Part shown: positions 18,591 to 26,243 of the stretch, piece by piece
Layout: each line of letters starts with the position of its first letter
How positions within the stretch are numbered: position 1 is the stretch's first letter
Assembly (NCBI RefSeq): GCF_001437155.1
Contig: NZ_JQAR01000011.1
Span: forward strand, 1 to 64,000
Origin: Liquorilactobacillus mali
GTDB lineage: Bacteria > Bacillota > Bacilli > Lactobacillales > Lactobacillaceae
Reading direction: 5' to 3'
Length of the DNA: 64,000 nucleotides
Notes under the pieces: generated by a model
Told to the model about the DNA's origin: nothing
Databases searched by the model: none
Seen by the model: the letters and a program-made list of their open reading frames with translations, nothing else
Made by a program: the position numbers and the translations under genes

Positions 18591-19316
18591 ATGACTAAAA
18601 AACCAATTATTGGTATTTCGGGAAGTATTATTAAAGACCAAGGGGGAATATTTCCAGGTTATCGACGCGCATATGTAAATAATGATTACATCAGAGCTGT
18701 GAATAACAATGGAGGAATTGCACTAATTTTACCAACAAGTCCTGCCGAAACGGCTAAGCAAATTATTGACGCAGTAGACGGCTTGATTCTTTCAGGAGGG
18801 CAAGACGTAAGTCCTTTTAATTATGGTGAAGAAATTCAGCAGAAATGTGGTGCAATTTTTCCAGAAAGGGATGAATTTGAGTTTGCATTACTTGAGGCGG
18901 CAGAAGAGAAAAAGATACCGGTATTAGGTATTTATAGAGGTGCGCAAATAATAAATGTTTACCGAGGAGGGTCACTGTATCAGGATATTTCATATCGTGA
19001 TGAACATACGTTACGTCATTTTCAACTTCAAGGTCCATCTGTTCCAACGCATAAGATAAAGATTACAGGAAGTTCTTTGTTAAATAGAATTATACAAAAG
19101 GATAGCGTGATCGTTAATTCATTTCACCATCAGCTAGTTAAATCTGTGCCGGCAAGTTTACAGATTACGGGGACAACTTCTGATGGGGTAGTAGAAGCAT
19201 TTGAAGATTCTAACTTTGAATTCTTTCTAGGTGTTCAATTTCATCCGGAAATGTTAATTGATAGCGTTGAGAGTGCAAATAAAGTATTTCAGAGAATGGT
19301 GGAAGCCGCGAAATAA
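18591..19316 (+). CDS. C26-type glutamine amidotransferase-like protein without the nucleophile Cys
   Basis: The 241-residue protein has the full fold signature of the PuuD-like gamma-glutamyl-GABA hydrolase group: DGLILSGGQDVSPF, PVLGI-x-RGAQ, RGGSLYQDI and a C-terminal GVQFHPEM. The family nucleophile is the Cys of G-I-C-R-G. Here the codon is TAT and the motif reads GIYRGAQ. The catalytic His and Glu of HPE remain. It is therefore probably not a working hydrolase, unless another residue substitutes or the base is a sequencing error. The ATG follows CGGAGG. The next gene, a lipoprotein, starts 43 bp later on the same strand and may be co-transcribed. Confidence 0.85.
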   Translation: MTKKPIIGISGSIIKDQGGIFPGYRRAYVNNDYIRAVNNNGGIALILPTSPAETAKQIIDAVDGLILSGGQDVSPFNYGEEIQQKCGAIFPERDEFEFALLEAAEEKKIPVLGIYRGAQIINVYRGGSLYQDISYRDEHTLRHFQLQGPSVPTHKIKITGSSLLNRIIQKDSVIVNSFHHQLVKSVPASLQITGTTSDGVVEAFEDSNFEFFLGVQFHPEMLIDSVESANKVFQRMVEAAK

Positions 19317-19359
19317 TTAGGGTAGATTATTGGGAAATATGAAATTTGGGGGAATTATC

Positions 19360-20253
19360 ATGAAAAAAGAGAAGAAATCTATTTTATTATTGGTTTTATT
19401 ATCTGCAGGCCTATTGACAGCATGTGGGAACCAAAAACAAGCATCAAGTTCCAGTAAAAAAATAAGTTCAGAGCAGACTTCCGCGGAGAAGAGTTCTAAT
19501 TCTTCTCAAAAAAGTAGTAGTAAAAAGAGTTCTGCTGCTGTCGTTGAGTCCTCATCTTCTGCTAAAAATACAACTGGTTCGAGCACGTCTAACTCGACAT
19601 CTGCATCCAGTGGCAGCAGTGTTGCTTCAACAAATCGGTTAAATACATTCAACCAGCAGCTGCGTAAAACTCTGGGCAATGTTATCTTGCCAACTGTCGA
19701 TGGGTTAGGAACTGGGAGTGACAAATTAAATGTTCGTTATGAGGGAGATCAGGCTAATTATACAATTAGTTATAGCGTTGGCAGTGTTGCACGCCAATTT
19801 AATGATTCTGCAGTAACAAACGAAATACCATATGTACAGCTAAAAAAGACATCTTATGGTACTTCAAGTGAAGCAAGTGCACAAGTCGATTATGTGAGTC
19901 AAGATGATTTGAATGGTTTACCTACTATAGATTTAGGTCACAATATAACAGGTTACGAAGATGCTGGAGCAGGACAAAGATATCTTTCGTGGCATGAAGG
20001 AAAGTGGTTGATAACGGTCCATGCGGCCGCAGTTAATCAACAGGATCCTAAGCCTTTAGCTACGAATATTGTAAATATGCTGGAGTCTTATAGATTACCA
20101 GCACCTACGCAATATGGAGCAATCAGAGCGGATGTGGCTAATTCATATGGTAGCCGCAACCAAGTGATTACATGGCAGCAAAATAACGTAGTATATCAAT
20201 TGAGTGCGCATGACATTACAACAGCTATCAAAATGGCAGCAAGTATGAAATAA
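19360..20253 (+). CDS. Putative lipoprotein with Ser-rich linker
   Basis: The 297-residue protein has a lipoprotein signal (KKEKKS, hydrophobic stretch, lipobox LLTAC), so it should be anchored outside the membrane through its Cys near residue 23. Residues about 27-90 are Ser/Lys/Ala-rich and probably span the wall. The C-terminal part (about 95-297) is an unrecognised globular domain containing QLRKTLGNVILPTVDGLGTG and a repeated Tyr-rich pattern. Lactobacilli carry many such proteins of unknown function. ATG 19360 follows a GGGGG RBS; an upstream in-frame start at 19330 lacks one. Confidence 0.75.
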   Translation: MKKEKKSILLLVLLSAGLLTACGNQKQASSSSKKISSEQTSAEKSSNSSQKSSSKKSSAAVVESSSSAKNTTGSSTSNSTSASSGSSVASTNRLNTFNQQLRKTLGNVILPTVDGLGTGSDKLNVRYEGDQANYTISYSVGSVARQFNDSAVTNEIPYVQLKKTSYGTSSEASAQVDYVSQDDLNGLPTIDLGHNITGYEDAGAGQRYLSWHEGKWLITVHAAAVNQQDPKPLATNIVNMLESYRLPAPTQYGAIRADVANSYGSRNQVITWQQNNVVYQLSAHDITTAIKMAASMK

Positions 20254-20289
20254 TTATTTTTTAAGACTAAGTCAGCAGAGTTTAATATC

Positions 20290-20326
20290 TTGAAAAAGTG
20301 ATAAGTATTAGTCTTTTTCAAATTTT
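20290..20326 (+). terminator. Rho-independent terminator of the lipoprotein gene
   Basis: TTGAAAAAG and CTTTTTCAA form a perfect 9-bp stem around a 14-base loop. An AT-rich tail follows. It separates the lipoprotein gene from the alarmone synthetase unit. Confidence 0.65.
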
Positions 20327-20440
20327 ATCCATACTTATTTAATATTTGTGTGTTACTTTGGATTATAGTGCTATATAAAAAATCAATTCTTAATTTTACG
20401 TATTAAAAATATTAAATTAGTAATTGAGGGACTGAATAAT

Positions 20441-21052
20441 ATGGAAATATACGGAACTTATGGGAAATATCTTCCAGAAATAAAAGATGAAATTATGCAT
20501 AAAATTGATGAACTTAATCACGAAATTGATGGACAAGGTGGAAGAAAGTTGTATGAGCATTTAATCGGGAGGGTCAAATGTGAAGACAGCATGATTGAAA
20601 AGTGCCAAAGAAAGGGTTTGGCGCTGACACCTAAGAGTGCACTTGGCAACTGCAAGGATGCAATTGGAATTAGAGTCGTATGTAATTTTATTGATGATAT
20701 CTATAAATTGGTCGATCTTTTGAAAGCACAGGAATGGTGTAGAGTAATCAAAGAAAAGGATTATGTTTCAAAATCAAAGCCTAATGGTTACAGAAGCTAT
20801 CATTTGATTATAAAGGTTAGTACCCCATACCCAGATATTTATGAGAAAAAACCTGGTGAATATTATGCCGAGATTCAGTTGAGAACGATTGCTATGGATT
20901 CTTGGGCAAGTTTGGAGCATGAATTAAAATATAAGCACAATATTAAGAACCCAGAGCAGATAGGCAATGAGCTGAAGCGCTGCGCAGATCAGTTGGCCTC
21001 ATGTGATGTGCAAATGCAAACAATTAGGCAAGTAATTCATGAGTATGATTAG
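20441..21052 (+). CDS. Small alarmone synthetase-like protein (RelA/SpoT domain)
   Basis: The 203-residue protein consists only of a RelA/SpoT synthetase domain, as in RelQ/RelP. It would transfer pyrophosphate from ATP to GDP or GTP to make (p)ppGpp, without a hydrolase domain. Key family motifs are present: GRVKCEDSMIEK, DAIGIRVVC with the metal-binding Asp, SKPNGYRSYH with the guanine-stacking Tyr, and EIQLRTIAMDSWASLEH. Activity is therefore plausible. It lies directly upstream of a response regulator (gap 11 bp) and sensor kinase on the same strand, suggesting one transcript. Whether it is the main RelQ or an extra copy cannot be told from this window. Confidence 0.85.
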   Translation: MEIYGTYGKYLPEIKDEIMHKIDELNHEIDGQGGRKLYEHLIGRVKCEDSMIEKCQRKGLALTPKSALGNCKDAIGIRVVCNFIDDIYKLVDLLKAQEWCRVIKEKDYVSKSKPNGYRSYHLIIKVSTPYPDIYEKKPGEYYAEIQLRTIAMDSWASLEHELKYKHNIKNPEQIGNELKRCADQLASCDVQMQTIRQVIHEYD

Positions 21053-21063
21053 GGAGTGACATG

Positions 21064-21750
21064 ATGCGAATATTACTGGCTGAAGATGAAAAAGAATTAT
21101 CAAGAGTTTTAATAGCTGCTATGCAGAGTACAGGGTATGAAGTTGTGCCAGTGTATAATGGTTTAGAAGCTGTAAAAAAGGCTGAGGCAGAGGTTTATGA
21201 TGCCATGCTTTTTGATGTTATGATGCCTGTAATGACTGGTATAGAAGCAGTACAAAAAATCCGTGCTGCCGGGAATCAAACATACATTATCATGCTGACT
21301 GCAATGGCAGAAGTTGATGACAAAGTTACAGGATTAGATGCGGGGGCTGATGATTATATAACAAAGCCGTTTTCTCTAAAAGAGTTACTTGCACGGCTGA
21401 GGTCCTTGGAACGGAGAAATGAAAATTACACTGAAGATACACTAGATTTTGGAGATATAACATTAATAACGACAGAGCAGAGATTGGAAAGTTATAACTC
21501 AATCAGCCTATCTGCAGAAGAAACAAAACTGTTAAATATACTCATTCTGAATTCTGAGAAAAAGTTAGATAACAAGACATTAATTGAACATACTTGGGGC
21601 AAAAATGAAAAAATCGATTCAGAGATGCTTTGGATTTATATTTCCTACTTAAGACAGAAACTGCAGTCTGTTAACGCACATGTAGGTATTTGTGGTAATA
21701 AAGGGGGACCTTACCAACTTATTAATAATAGTAAGGAGGATCCTAAATGA
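21064..21750 (+). CDS. OmpR-family response regulator
   Basis: The 228-residue regulator has an N-terminal receiver with acidic residues AEDE, the phosphorylation Asp in DAMLFDVMMP near residue 52 and the conserved Lys in TKPF. A C-terminal winged-helix domain (about 130-228) contains LSAEETKLLNIL and the SYLRQKL recognition helix. Of two adjacent ATG codons, 21064 is better spaced from GGGAG. The sensor kinase start overlaps its stop by four bases (ATGA), so the two are translationally coupled. The signal and target genes are unknown. Confidence 0.93.
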   Translation: MRILLAEDEKELSRVLIAAMQSTGYEVVPVYNGLEAVKKAEAEVYDAMLFDVMMPVMTGIEAVQKIRAAGNQTYIIMLTAMAEVDDKVTGLDAGADDYITKPFSLKELLARLRSLERRNENYTEDTLDFGDITLITTEQRLESYNSISLSAEETKLLNILILNSEKKLDNKTLIEHTWGKNEKIDSEMLWIYISYLRQKLQSVNAHVGICGNKGGPYQLINNSKEDPK

Positions 21751-22994
21751 TCCAAAAAATTCGCTATAGCTTTATCTATATGTCGACTGTCGCACTATTC
21801 ATTGTATTAGTTACACTTACGGGCAGTATTGTGGGTGTGTCATATTATAGGGCAAAGCAGCAAATTAATAATGTACTCATAATACTTCTGCAAAATAATG
21901 GAAAAATAGATGCACAGATTAATACTCAAAATGTTAGAAAACGTTTTGGGCCAACATTCAATCAGGAAAGCCTATACCAATATCGCTATTTTAGTGTTTC
22001 ATTCAACAGTGAAGGTAAACAAGTAGCTTTAGATAACTCTCATATTGTCAGTGTACCCAGAGAAACCATAGCTAGCCTAGGTTATCAAGTGTTTAAGAGT
22101 AAGCAGAAGTCTGGTACTGTTCGATCTGAGGTATCAAGCTACGCTTATAAAACTCAAAAAAAGAATGGGAGAACAACAATTGTTTTCCTTGATCAATCTG
22201 TAATTATGGAAAGCACCAATAATATTATGAAGATTGGCCTGATTTTAGGAATAACAAGTCTAATTCTGTTTACTTTGATGTTGATCGCTGTGTCCAAACG
22301 AGCAATTAGGCCAATTGTATTAGCAGATAAGCGACAACGGGAATTTGTTACAAATGCTGGACATGAGTTAAAAACACCATTGTCAATAATCAAGGCCAAT
22401 AATGAGCTGCAGGAAATGACAACGGGGCAAACAGAATGGACCATAAGTAATGAACAACAGGTTGATCGTTTGACAAAGCTGATAAATAATTTGATCTCAT
22501 TAGCTCGTTTAGAAGAACAGCAGCGACTAAACTTATCGGTGATTGAGGCTTCAGAGATACTTGAACATGCAACAAATAGTTTTAAGTCTGTTGTTTCGCA
22601 AGAAAATAAAAAGCTGAAAATTACTATTTCTCCTAGTCTTAGGATAAATGCAGAAGAAAATAGTTTCCTTGAGCTTTGCAATATTTTACTGGATAATGCC
22701 AATAAGTATTGCGATGACGGGGGGACAGTAAGTGTGGCATGGGTCCCTGACAAAAAGCTTAAGAAAGTAACCTTAATGGTAGGTAATACTTATGCTAAAG
22801 GCAAGAGTATCAATTATAGCAAATTTTTTGAGCGATTCTATCGAAATGATAAGTCACGAAACAGCGCGAAAAAAGGATTTGGGATAGGTCTTTCAATGGC
22901 AGCGAATATAGTTGATGCTTTTAATGGAAAAATAGGAGTAAGTTATCAGAAAGAAACTATTTTCTTCAGAGCTACATTTAAGCTTGTAAGATAG
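21747..22994 (+). CDS. Sensor histidine kinase
   Basis: A 415-residue membrane kinase with a helix at about 10-32, an extracellular region of roughly 125 residues and a second helix at about 160-180. No clear HAMP domain follows. The H-box reads FVTNAGHELKTPLSIIK with the phospho-accepting His. The ATPase domain shows NILLDNANKYC (N-box) and KGFGIGLSMA (G-box). It pairs with the response regulator just upstream. The extracellular domain is not recognised and gives no hint of the stimulus. Confidence 0.92.
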   Translation: MIQKIRYSFIYMSTVALFIVLVTLTGSIVGVSYYRAKQQINNVLIILLQNNGKIDAQINTQNVRKRFGPTFNQESLYQYRYFSVSFNSEGKQVALDNSHIVSVPRETIASLGYQVFKSKQKSGTVRSEVSSYAYKTQKKNGRTTIVFLDQSVIMESTNNIMKIGLILGITSLILFTLMLIAVSKRAIRPIVLADKRQREFVTNAGHELKTPLSIIKANNELQEMTTGQTEWTISNEQQVDRLTKLINNLISLARLEEQQRLNLSVIEASEILEHATNSFKSVVSQENKKLKITISPSLRINAEENSFLELCNILLDNANKYCDDGGTVSVAWVPDKKLKKVTLMVGNTYAKGKSINYSKFFERFYRNDKSRNSAKKGFGIGLSMAANIVDAFNGKIGVSYQKETIFFRATFKLVR

Positions 22995-23005
22995 CCTCTT
23001 TTGAG

Positions 23006-23614
23006 CTACTCACTCTTACTGATTTCCTTTTTTATGCGGTACACAGTACCATGACTAATTCCGTATTTGGTGACAAGTTCTGCTACGGAGTGTCCATTAC
23101 TGAGATCTTTTTTTATCGCAAAATAAATTTTTCTTTTCTGAGGGTTTGGTGAATTAGCACCATATAGAACGGGGCGTCTATAAAGGACGTCCCGTTTTTT
23201 TGCTAGTGCAATTCCCTCTCTCTGGCGCTCCTTAATTTTTTCACGTTCACTTTGAGCTTGAAATTTGAACACGGTCACTAAAATATCGGTTAACATATTT
23301 CTTAAATTTATGTCTGGAACATTTGAAAAGTCAGGTAAGTCTAGACTCTGCAGTGACGCGCTCTTTTTTTTAATATACTGAATAATTTCTGTTAAATCAT
23401 CAGCATTTCTTCCAAGACGATCTAGACTTGTAACATAAACAATATCATTTTTTTTAATACACTTTAATAAATTTAAAAGTTCAGAGCGGTTATTAATATT
23501 CTTTCCAGATTCTTTTTCCGAAAAAATTTTCTCTACTGGAATTTTTTTAAGCTGTTCAATTTGTCGCGCTAAGTTCTGATCTTTTGTAGATACTCGTACA
23601 TAACCAAATTTCAT
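23006..23614 (-). CDS. Serine recombinase (invertase/resolvase family)
   Basis: The 202-residue protein matches small serine recombinases. It has the N-terminal catalytic Ser in FGYVRVSTKDQ, the YVTSLDRLGRN motif with the active-site Arg residues, a long E-helix region (QAQSEREKIKERQREGIALAKK) and a C-terminal helix-turn-helix (SVAELVTKYGISHGTVYRIKKE). Size fits Hin/Gin-type invertases and Tn3-type resolvases. No transposase or inverted-repeat transposon ends are visible nearby. It is divergent from the EAL gene, and the 394-bp gap between them holds two copies of a palindrome that could be its crossover sites. ATG 23614 is the likely start; its RBS is weak. Confidence 0.9.
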   Translation of the reverse strand: MKFGYVRVSTKDQNLARQIEQLKKIPVEKIFSEKESGKNINNRSELLNLLKCIKKNDIVYVTSLDRLGRNADDLTEIIQYIKKKSASLQSLDLPDFSNVPDINLRNMLTDILVTVFKFQAQSEREKIKERQREGIALAKKRDVLYRRPVLYGANSPNPQKRKIYFAIKKDLSNGHSVAELVTKYGISHGTVYRIKKEISKSE

Positions 23615-23641
23615 ATAATAACATCCCAAATAAATAATTAT

Positions 23642-23651
23642 GAATATATTC
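23642..23651. repeat. Perfect 10-bp palindrome near the recombinase start
   Basis: GAATATATTC is a perfect palindrome 28 bp upstream of the recombinase start. It may be a binding site for the recombinase or another regulator, but AT-rich palindromes this short also arise by chance. Confidence 0.3.
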
Positions 23652-23680
23652 GTATTTTTCTGATATTCATATTCTACTAT

Positions 23681-23690
23681 GGGTAGACCC
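23681..23690. repeat. Candidate recombinase crossover site, copy 1 (GGGT-AG-ACCC)
   Basis: GGGTAGACCC has 4-bp complementary arms around an asymmetric AG dinucleotide, the layout of a serine-recombinase core. The second copy at 23889-23898 has CT at the centre, so the two are in inverted orientation. With flanks, both read TGGGT-NN-ACCCTAAT. Confidence 0.4.
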
Positions 23691-23706
23691 TAATTAACAT
23701 GACTTT

Positions 23707-23735
23707 ACTATAGAATAGGACTTTATGAATGTCAA
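23707..23735 (-). promoter_or_regulatory. Near-consensus promoter pointing at the recombinase
   Basis: Read on the minus strand, TTGACA (23735-23730), a 17-bp spacer and TATAGT (23712-23707) form a strong promoter about 95 bp upstream of the recombinase start. It lies inside the segment bounded by the two GGGT-NN-ACCC elements. Confidence 0.65.
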
Positions 23736-23822
23736 ACAAGCTTTAAAATTAAAAATATAGTGTGCATATTCAATGAATTTAAATGCGATTTCTCAAATAA
23801 GTGGTAAAAAATGATTATTTTT

Positions 23823-23850
23823 TTGTTACAAATCGATATGCATTTATAAG
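23823..23850 (+). promoter_or_regulatory. Weaker promoter pointing at the EAL gene
   Basis: TTGTTA (23823-23828), a 16-bp spacer and TATAAG (23845-23850) lie on the plus strand about 160 bp before the EAL start. A hairpin at 23864-23896 sits just downstream and could dampen transcription. Confidence 0.4.
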
Positions 23851-23863
23851 AATTATTGAGAAA

Positions 23864-23896
23864 GTAGGCCCAAAATAATTTCAATTTTGGGTCTAC
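23864..23896. repeat. 13-bp hairpin overlapping crossover site copy 2
   Basis: GTAGGCCCAAAAT and ATTTTGGGTCTAC pair with a single G-T wobble around AATTTCA. No T-tract follows on the plus strand, so it is not a typical terminator. Its right arm contains most of the second GGGTCTACCC element. Confidence 0.5.
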
Positions 23897-23898
23897 CC
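23889..23898. repeat. Candidate recombinase crossover site, copy 2 (GGGT-CT-ACCC)
   Basis: GGGTCTACCC is the exact reverse complement of the element at 23681-23690, 208 bp away. As with Hin-type sites, orientation would be defined by the central dinucleotide. Confidence 0.4.
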
Positions 23899-24008
23899 TA
23901 ATAAAAAATAGATTCAATGGTTATATTTTTCTATCAAAAGATGTCTAAATAATTTATAAAAAAGAATATCTTACTTTGGAAAGTTTGGTACAAGGAGGTA
24001 TTACTCCA

Positions 24009-24725
24009 GTGAACATTAAAAACAATGAATGTAGCAAAAGTTTGCTAAATAATTTATTTTTTTGCTTGCAGCCAATTATTAGAAATGGTGATGATAGCAA
24101 TATAAATGAATATGAGTTACTCCTAAGAAGGAAAAAAGATCAAAAGTTTCCTGAAGTTGAATTTGAGTATCTGAGTCAAAACAACAACAGGAATGAATTG
24201 TTAATGGCGTGGAGCTACAGAGAAATTCAAAAGTTCTTGGAACTAAATACGCAGTGTCTACTATGGATAAATATTAATCCTCAACAGCTTTCCTTTAATT
24301 CGACATATTTATTTTTGAAAAGCCTAAAAAAGTTCAGAAAAAATATCAAGATAGAAATAACAGAGCAGATTCCTGATAAAGGGGTGGATAAAAGTACAAG
24401 TCTAAGTTGTATACGCAAGATAAGGGAAATGGAATATGAAGTTGCAATTGATGACATCGGAATGGGCCTTAATACGCTTTCATTTGTGTTAGAAAATATT
24501 ACGCAAATTAGCAGGTTAAAGTTATCACTAGTTTCTCTTAGGCTGTTAAACCAAGAAGAGCTGATACTATTAATTAAATTCTGGAAGTTAGTTGCGAATG
24601 AAGCTAAGCTAGAACTTGTGGTTGAGGGAATTGATTCTGAGGAATTAAGAGTACTGGTTTCAAACATTGGTATTACAATGCAGCAAGGTTTTTTATGGGA
24701 AAACGAATTTAAATATCTTTACTAA
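24009..24725 (+). CDS. EAL-domain c-di-GMP phosphodiesterase
   Basis: The 238-residue protein is a stand-alone EAL domain, which hydrolyses c-di-GMP to pGpG. The signature is ELL in EYELLLRR instead of EAL, but the metal and catalytic residues look present: Asn in WININPQQ, Glu in IEITEQ, the Asp pair in AIDDIGMG, Lys in RLKLS, Glu in VVEGID and a final QQGFLW. Activity is likely but not certain, because the usual K-x-D after loop 6 reads KLS. The start is GTG at 24009, nine bases after a consensus AAGGAGGT. No GGDEF partner lies in the window. It is divergent from the serine recombinase. Confidence 0.85.
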   Translation: MNIKNNECSKSLLNNLFFCLQPIIRNGDDSNINEYELLLRRKKDQKFPEVEFEYLSQNNNRNELLMAWSYREIQKFLELNTQCLLWININPQQLSFNSTYLFLKSLKKFRKNIKIEITEQIPDKGVDKSTSLSCIRKIREMEYEVAIDDIGMGLNTLSFVLENITQISRLKLSLVSLRLLNQEELILLIKFWKLVANEAKLELVVEGIDSEELRVLVSNIGITMQQGFLWENEFKYLY

Positions 24726-24726
24726 A

Positions 24727-24775
24727 AAAGACTTTTTAAGTTTGAAGAATATCTTCAGAATTAAAAAGTCTTTTT
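24727..24775. terminator. Bidirectional terminator between EAL and permease genes
   Basis: A stem of AAAAGACTTTTTAA with TTAAAAAGTCTTTT and an inner GAAG/CTTC hairpin is flanked by A and T runs on both sides. It can serve both converging genes. Confidence 0.8.
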
Positions 24776-24811
24776 ATTTAAAAATCATTGTTACAGTATA
24801 AGGGGGAAGAA

Positions 24812-26188
24812 TTAACTTTGATTATTAGGGTGAGTCTTCCAAAATATCACTGACATAACAATCAAGAAGAGTGCTCCAACCATTACTGAAATCCTAGTTT
24901 CTGGATTGAAAAACATAAATAACAAAGTTAGAAATAATGCAAAAAGAGCAAAATAACTACTAAATGGATATAAGGGTAACTTGAAAGGATGATTTGCTAA
25001 TTCATTCTTTTTTAGTTTGCGGAATTTTAACTGGCTAAATAGGATTACAAACCATGGCACCATTCCTGGTAGAACACTTGAACTATAGACTAAGACAAAA
25101 ATATTAGAACTACTTTTAACAAAATAAGGTAAAACTTCATTTAGTATTAAGCCAAGTAAAATTCCAAGAGAAATTGTCAAAACCGGCAAGACCGGTACAC
25201 CTTTTGATGATAATTTTGTAAACTTTGCATTGATTTCTTTTTTTAAACCAAGTGTATAAATCATACGGCTTGAACTAAATATTCCAGAATTGCAACCTGA
25301 CATTGCAGCTGTTACAAGTACGAAGTTGATGATTGCAGCAGCGGCGGAAATCCCCACACGCGAGAACGTTTCAACGAATGGAGAGCCAACTTTAGCCAAC
25401 TGATTCCAAGGATAGATTGTGACAATGACGAAAATCGAACCAATATAAAATAACAGAATACGAGCAACAATAGATTTAATTGATTTAATAACAGTAACCT
25501 GTGGGTCCTTCGCCTCGCCAGCAGTGATTCCAATAACTTCGATTCCCTGATATGAGGCAATTACAATTGAAAGAGCAAAAATAAAGCCCTTAAAACCACC
25601 TGTAAAAAATCCACCATGTGACCACAAATTAGAAAAACCAATTGGGTGCCAGTTATTTCCTAAGCCCAAAAGAATTACGAGTGCTCCTAAGATTAACATG
25701 AAAATAATGGTTAAAACCTTAATTAACGCAAACCAGAATTCAAGTTCACCATATGCTTTAACTGAGACCAGATTTGCTATGCAAAGTGTAATAATAACGA
25801 TTGTTCCCGAAATCCAGTCGGGAAGATTCGGCCACCAATAATTTAAATACTGGCCAACAGCGATTACCTCGCTAATACCAACCACTAGATATTGAAAAAT
25901 GTTACTCCAGGCAGTGAGATAACCAGCAAGCGGATGAATATATTCTGAGGCATACTTTGCAAAAGATCCTGTTGAAGGATCAACATAAAGCATCTCGCCC
26001 AGTGCGCGCATTACTATATACAATACTAGTCCTGCTAAACCATAGGCCAATAAAACGGATGGGCCAGTCCATTTGATTGTAGCGGCAGAACCCATAAAGA
26101 GCCCAACCCCGATTGTGCCGCCTAAAGCAATCATCTGCATTTGACGTGAAGATAAAGCACGATTTAATTCTTTATTGTTTCTTTTCAC
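24812..26188 (-). CDS. AAT-family amino acid permease
   Basis: A 458-residue, 12-helix amino acid/proton symporter of the APC superfamily. It begins with the conserved IALGGTIGVGLFMGSA segment and has the family loop [10 protein letters not shown] and CNSGIFSSSRM. It resembles the CycA/AapA/GabP group, but sequence does not fix the substrate. The start is GTG 26188 after AGGAG. A strong hairpin with a U-tract lies in its leader only about 20 bp before the start codon, so expression may be controlled by attenuation. Confidence 0.9.
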   Translation of the reverse strand: MKRNNKELNRALSSRQMQMIALGGTIGVGLFMGSAATIKWTGPSVLLAYGLAGLVLYIVMRALGEMLYVDPSTGSFAKYASEYIHPLAGYLTAWSNIFQYLVVGISEVIAVGQYLNYWWPNLPDWISGTIVIITLCIANLVSVKAYGELEFWFALIKVLTIIFMLILGALVILLGLGNNWHPIGFSNLWSHGGFFTGGFKGFIFALSIVIASYQGIEVIGITAGEAKDPQVTVIKSIKSIVARILLFYIGSIFVIVTIYPWNQLAKVGSPFVETFSRVGISAAAAIINFVLVTAAMSGCNSGIFSSSRMIYTLGLKKEINAKFTKLSSKGVPVLPVLTISLGILLGLILNEVLPYFVKSSSNIFVLVYSSSVLPGMVPWFVILFSQLKFRKLKKNELANHPFKLPLYPFSSYFALFALFLTLLFMFFNPETRISVMVGALFLIVMSVIFWKTHPNNQS

Positions 26189-26206
26189 TATTACACTCCT
26201 CTGACA

Positions 26207-26243
26207 GAAAAAAAGACTGCGACAAAATGATTTTTTGTCACAG
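26207..26243 (-). terminator. Terminator in the leader of the AAT permease
   Basis: On the minus strand CTGTGACAAAA pairs with TTTTGTCGCAG and is followed by TCTTTTTTT, a textbook rho-independent terminator. It ends about 18 bp before the permease start, leaving no room for a promoter in between. Transcripts must cross it. A sequence GTCACA at 26299-26294 could pair with TGTGAC of the 5' arm and act as antiterminator. Confidence 0.65.

Noticed and set aside
23864-23896. Hairpin read as a terminator for the EAL or recombinase gene
   Set aside because: No T-tract follows on the plus strand, only a weak one follows on the minus strand, and no gene ends here. Kept as a repeat instead.
23006-24725. 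Recombinase and EAL gene as cargo of a transposon
   Set aside because: No transposase, terminal inverted repeats or target duplications were seen around the pair.
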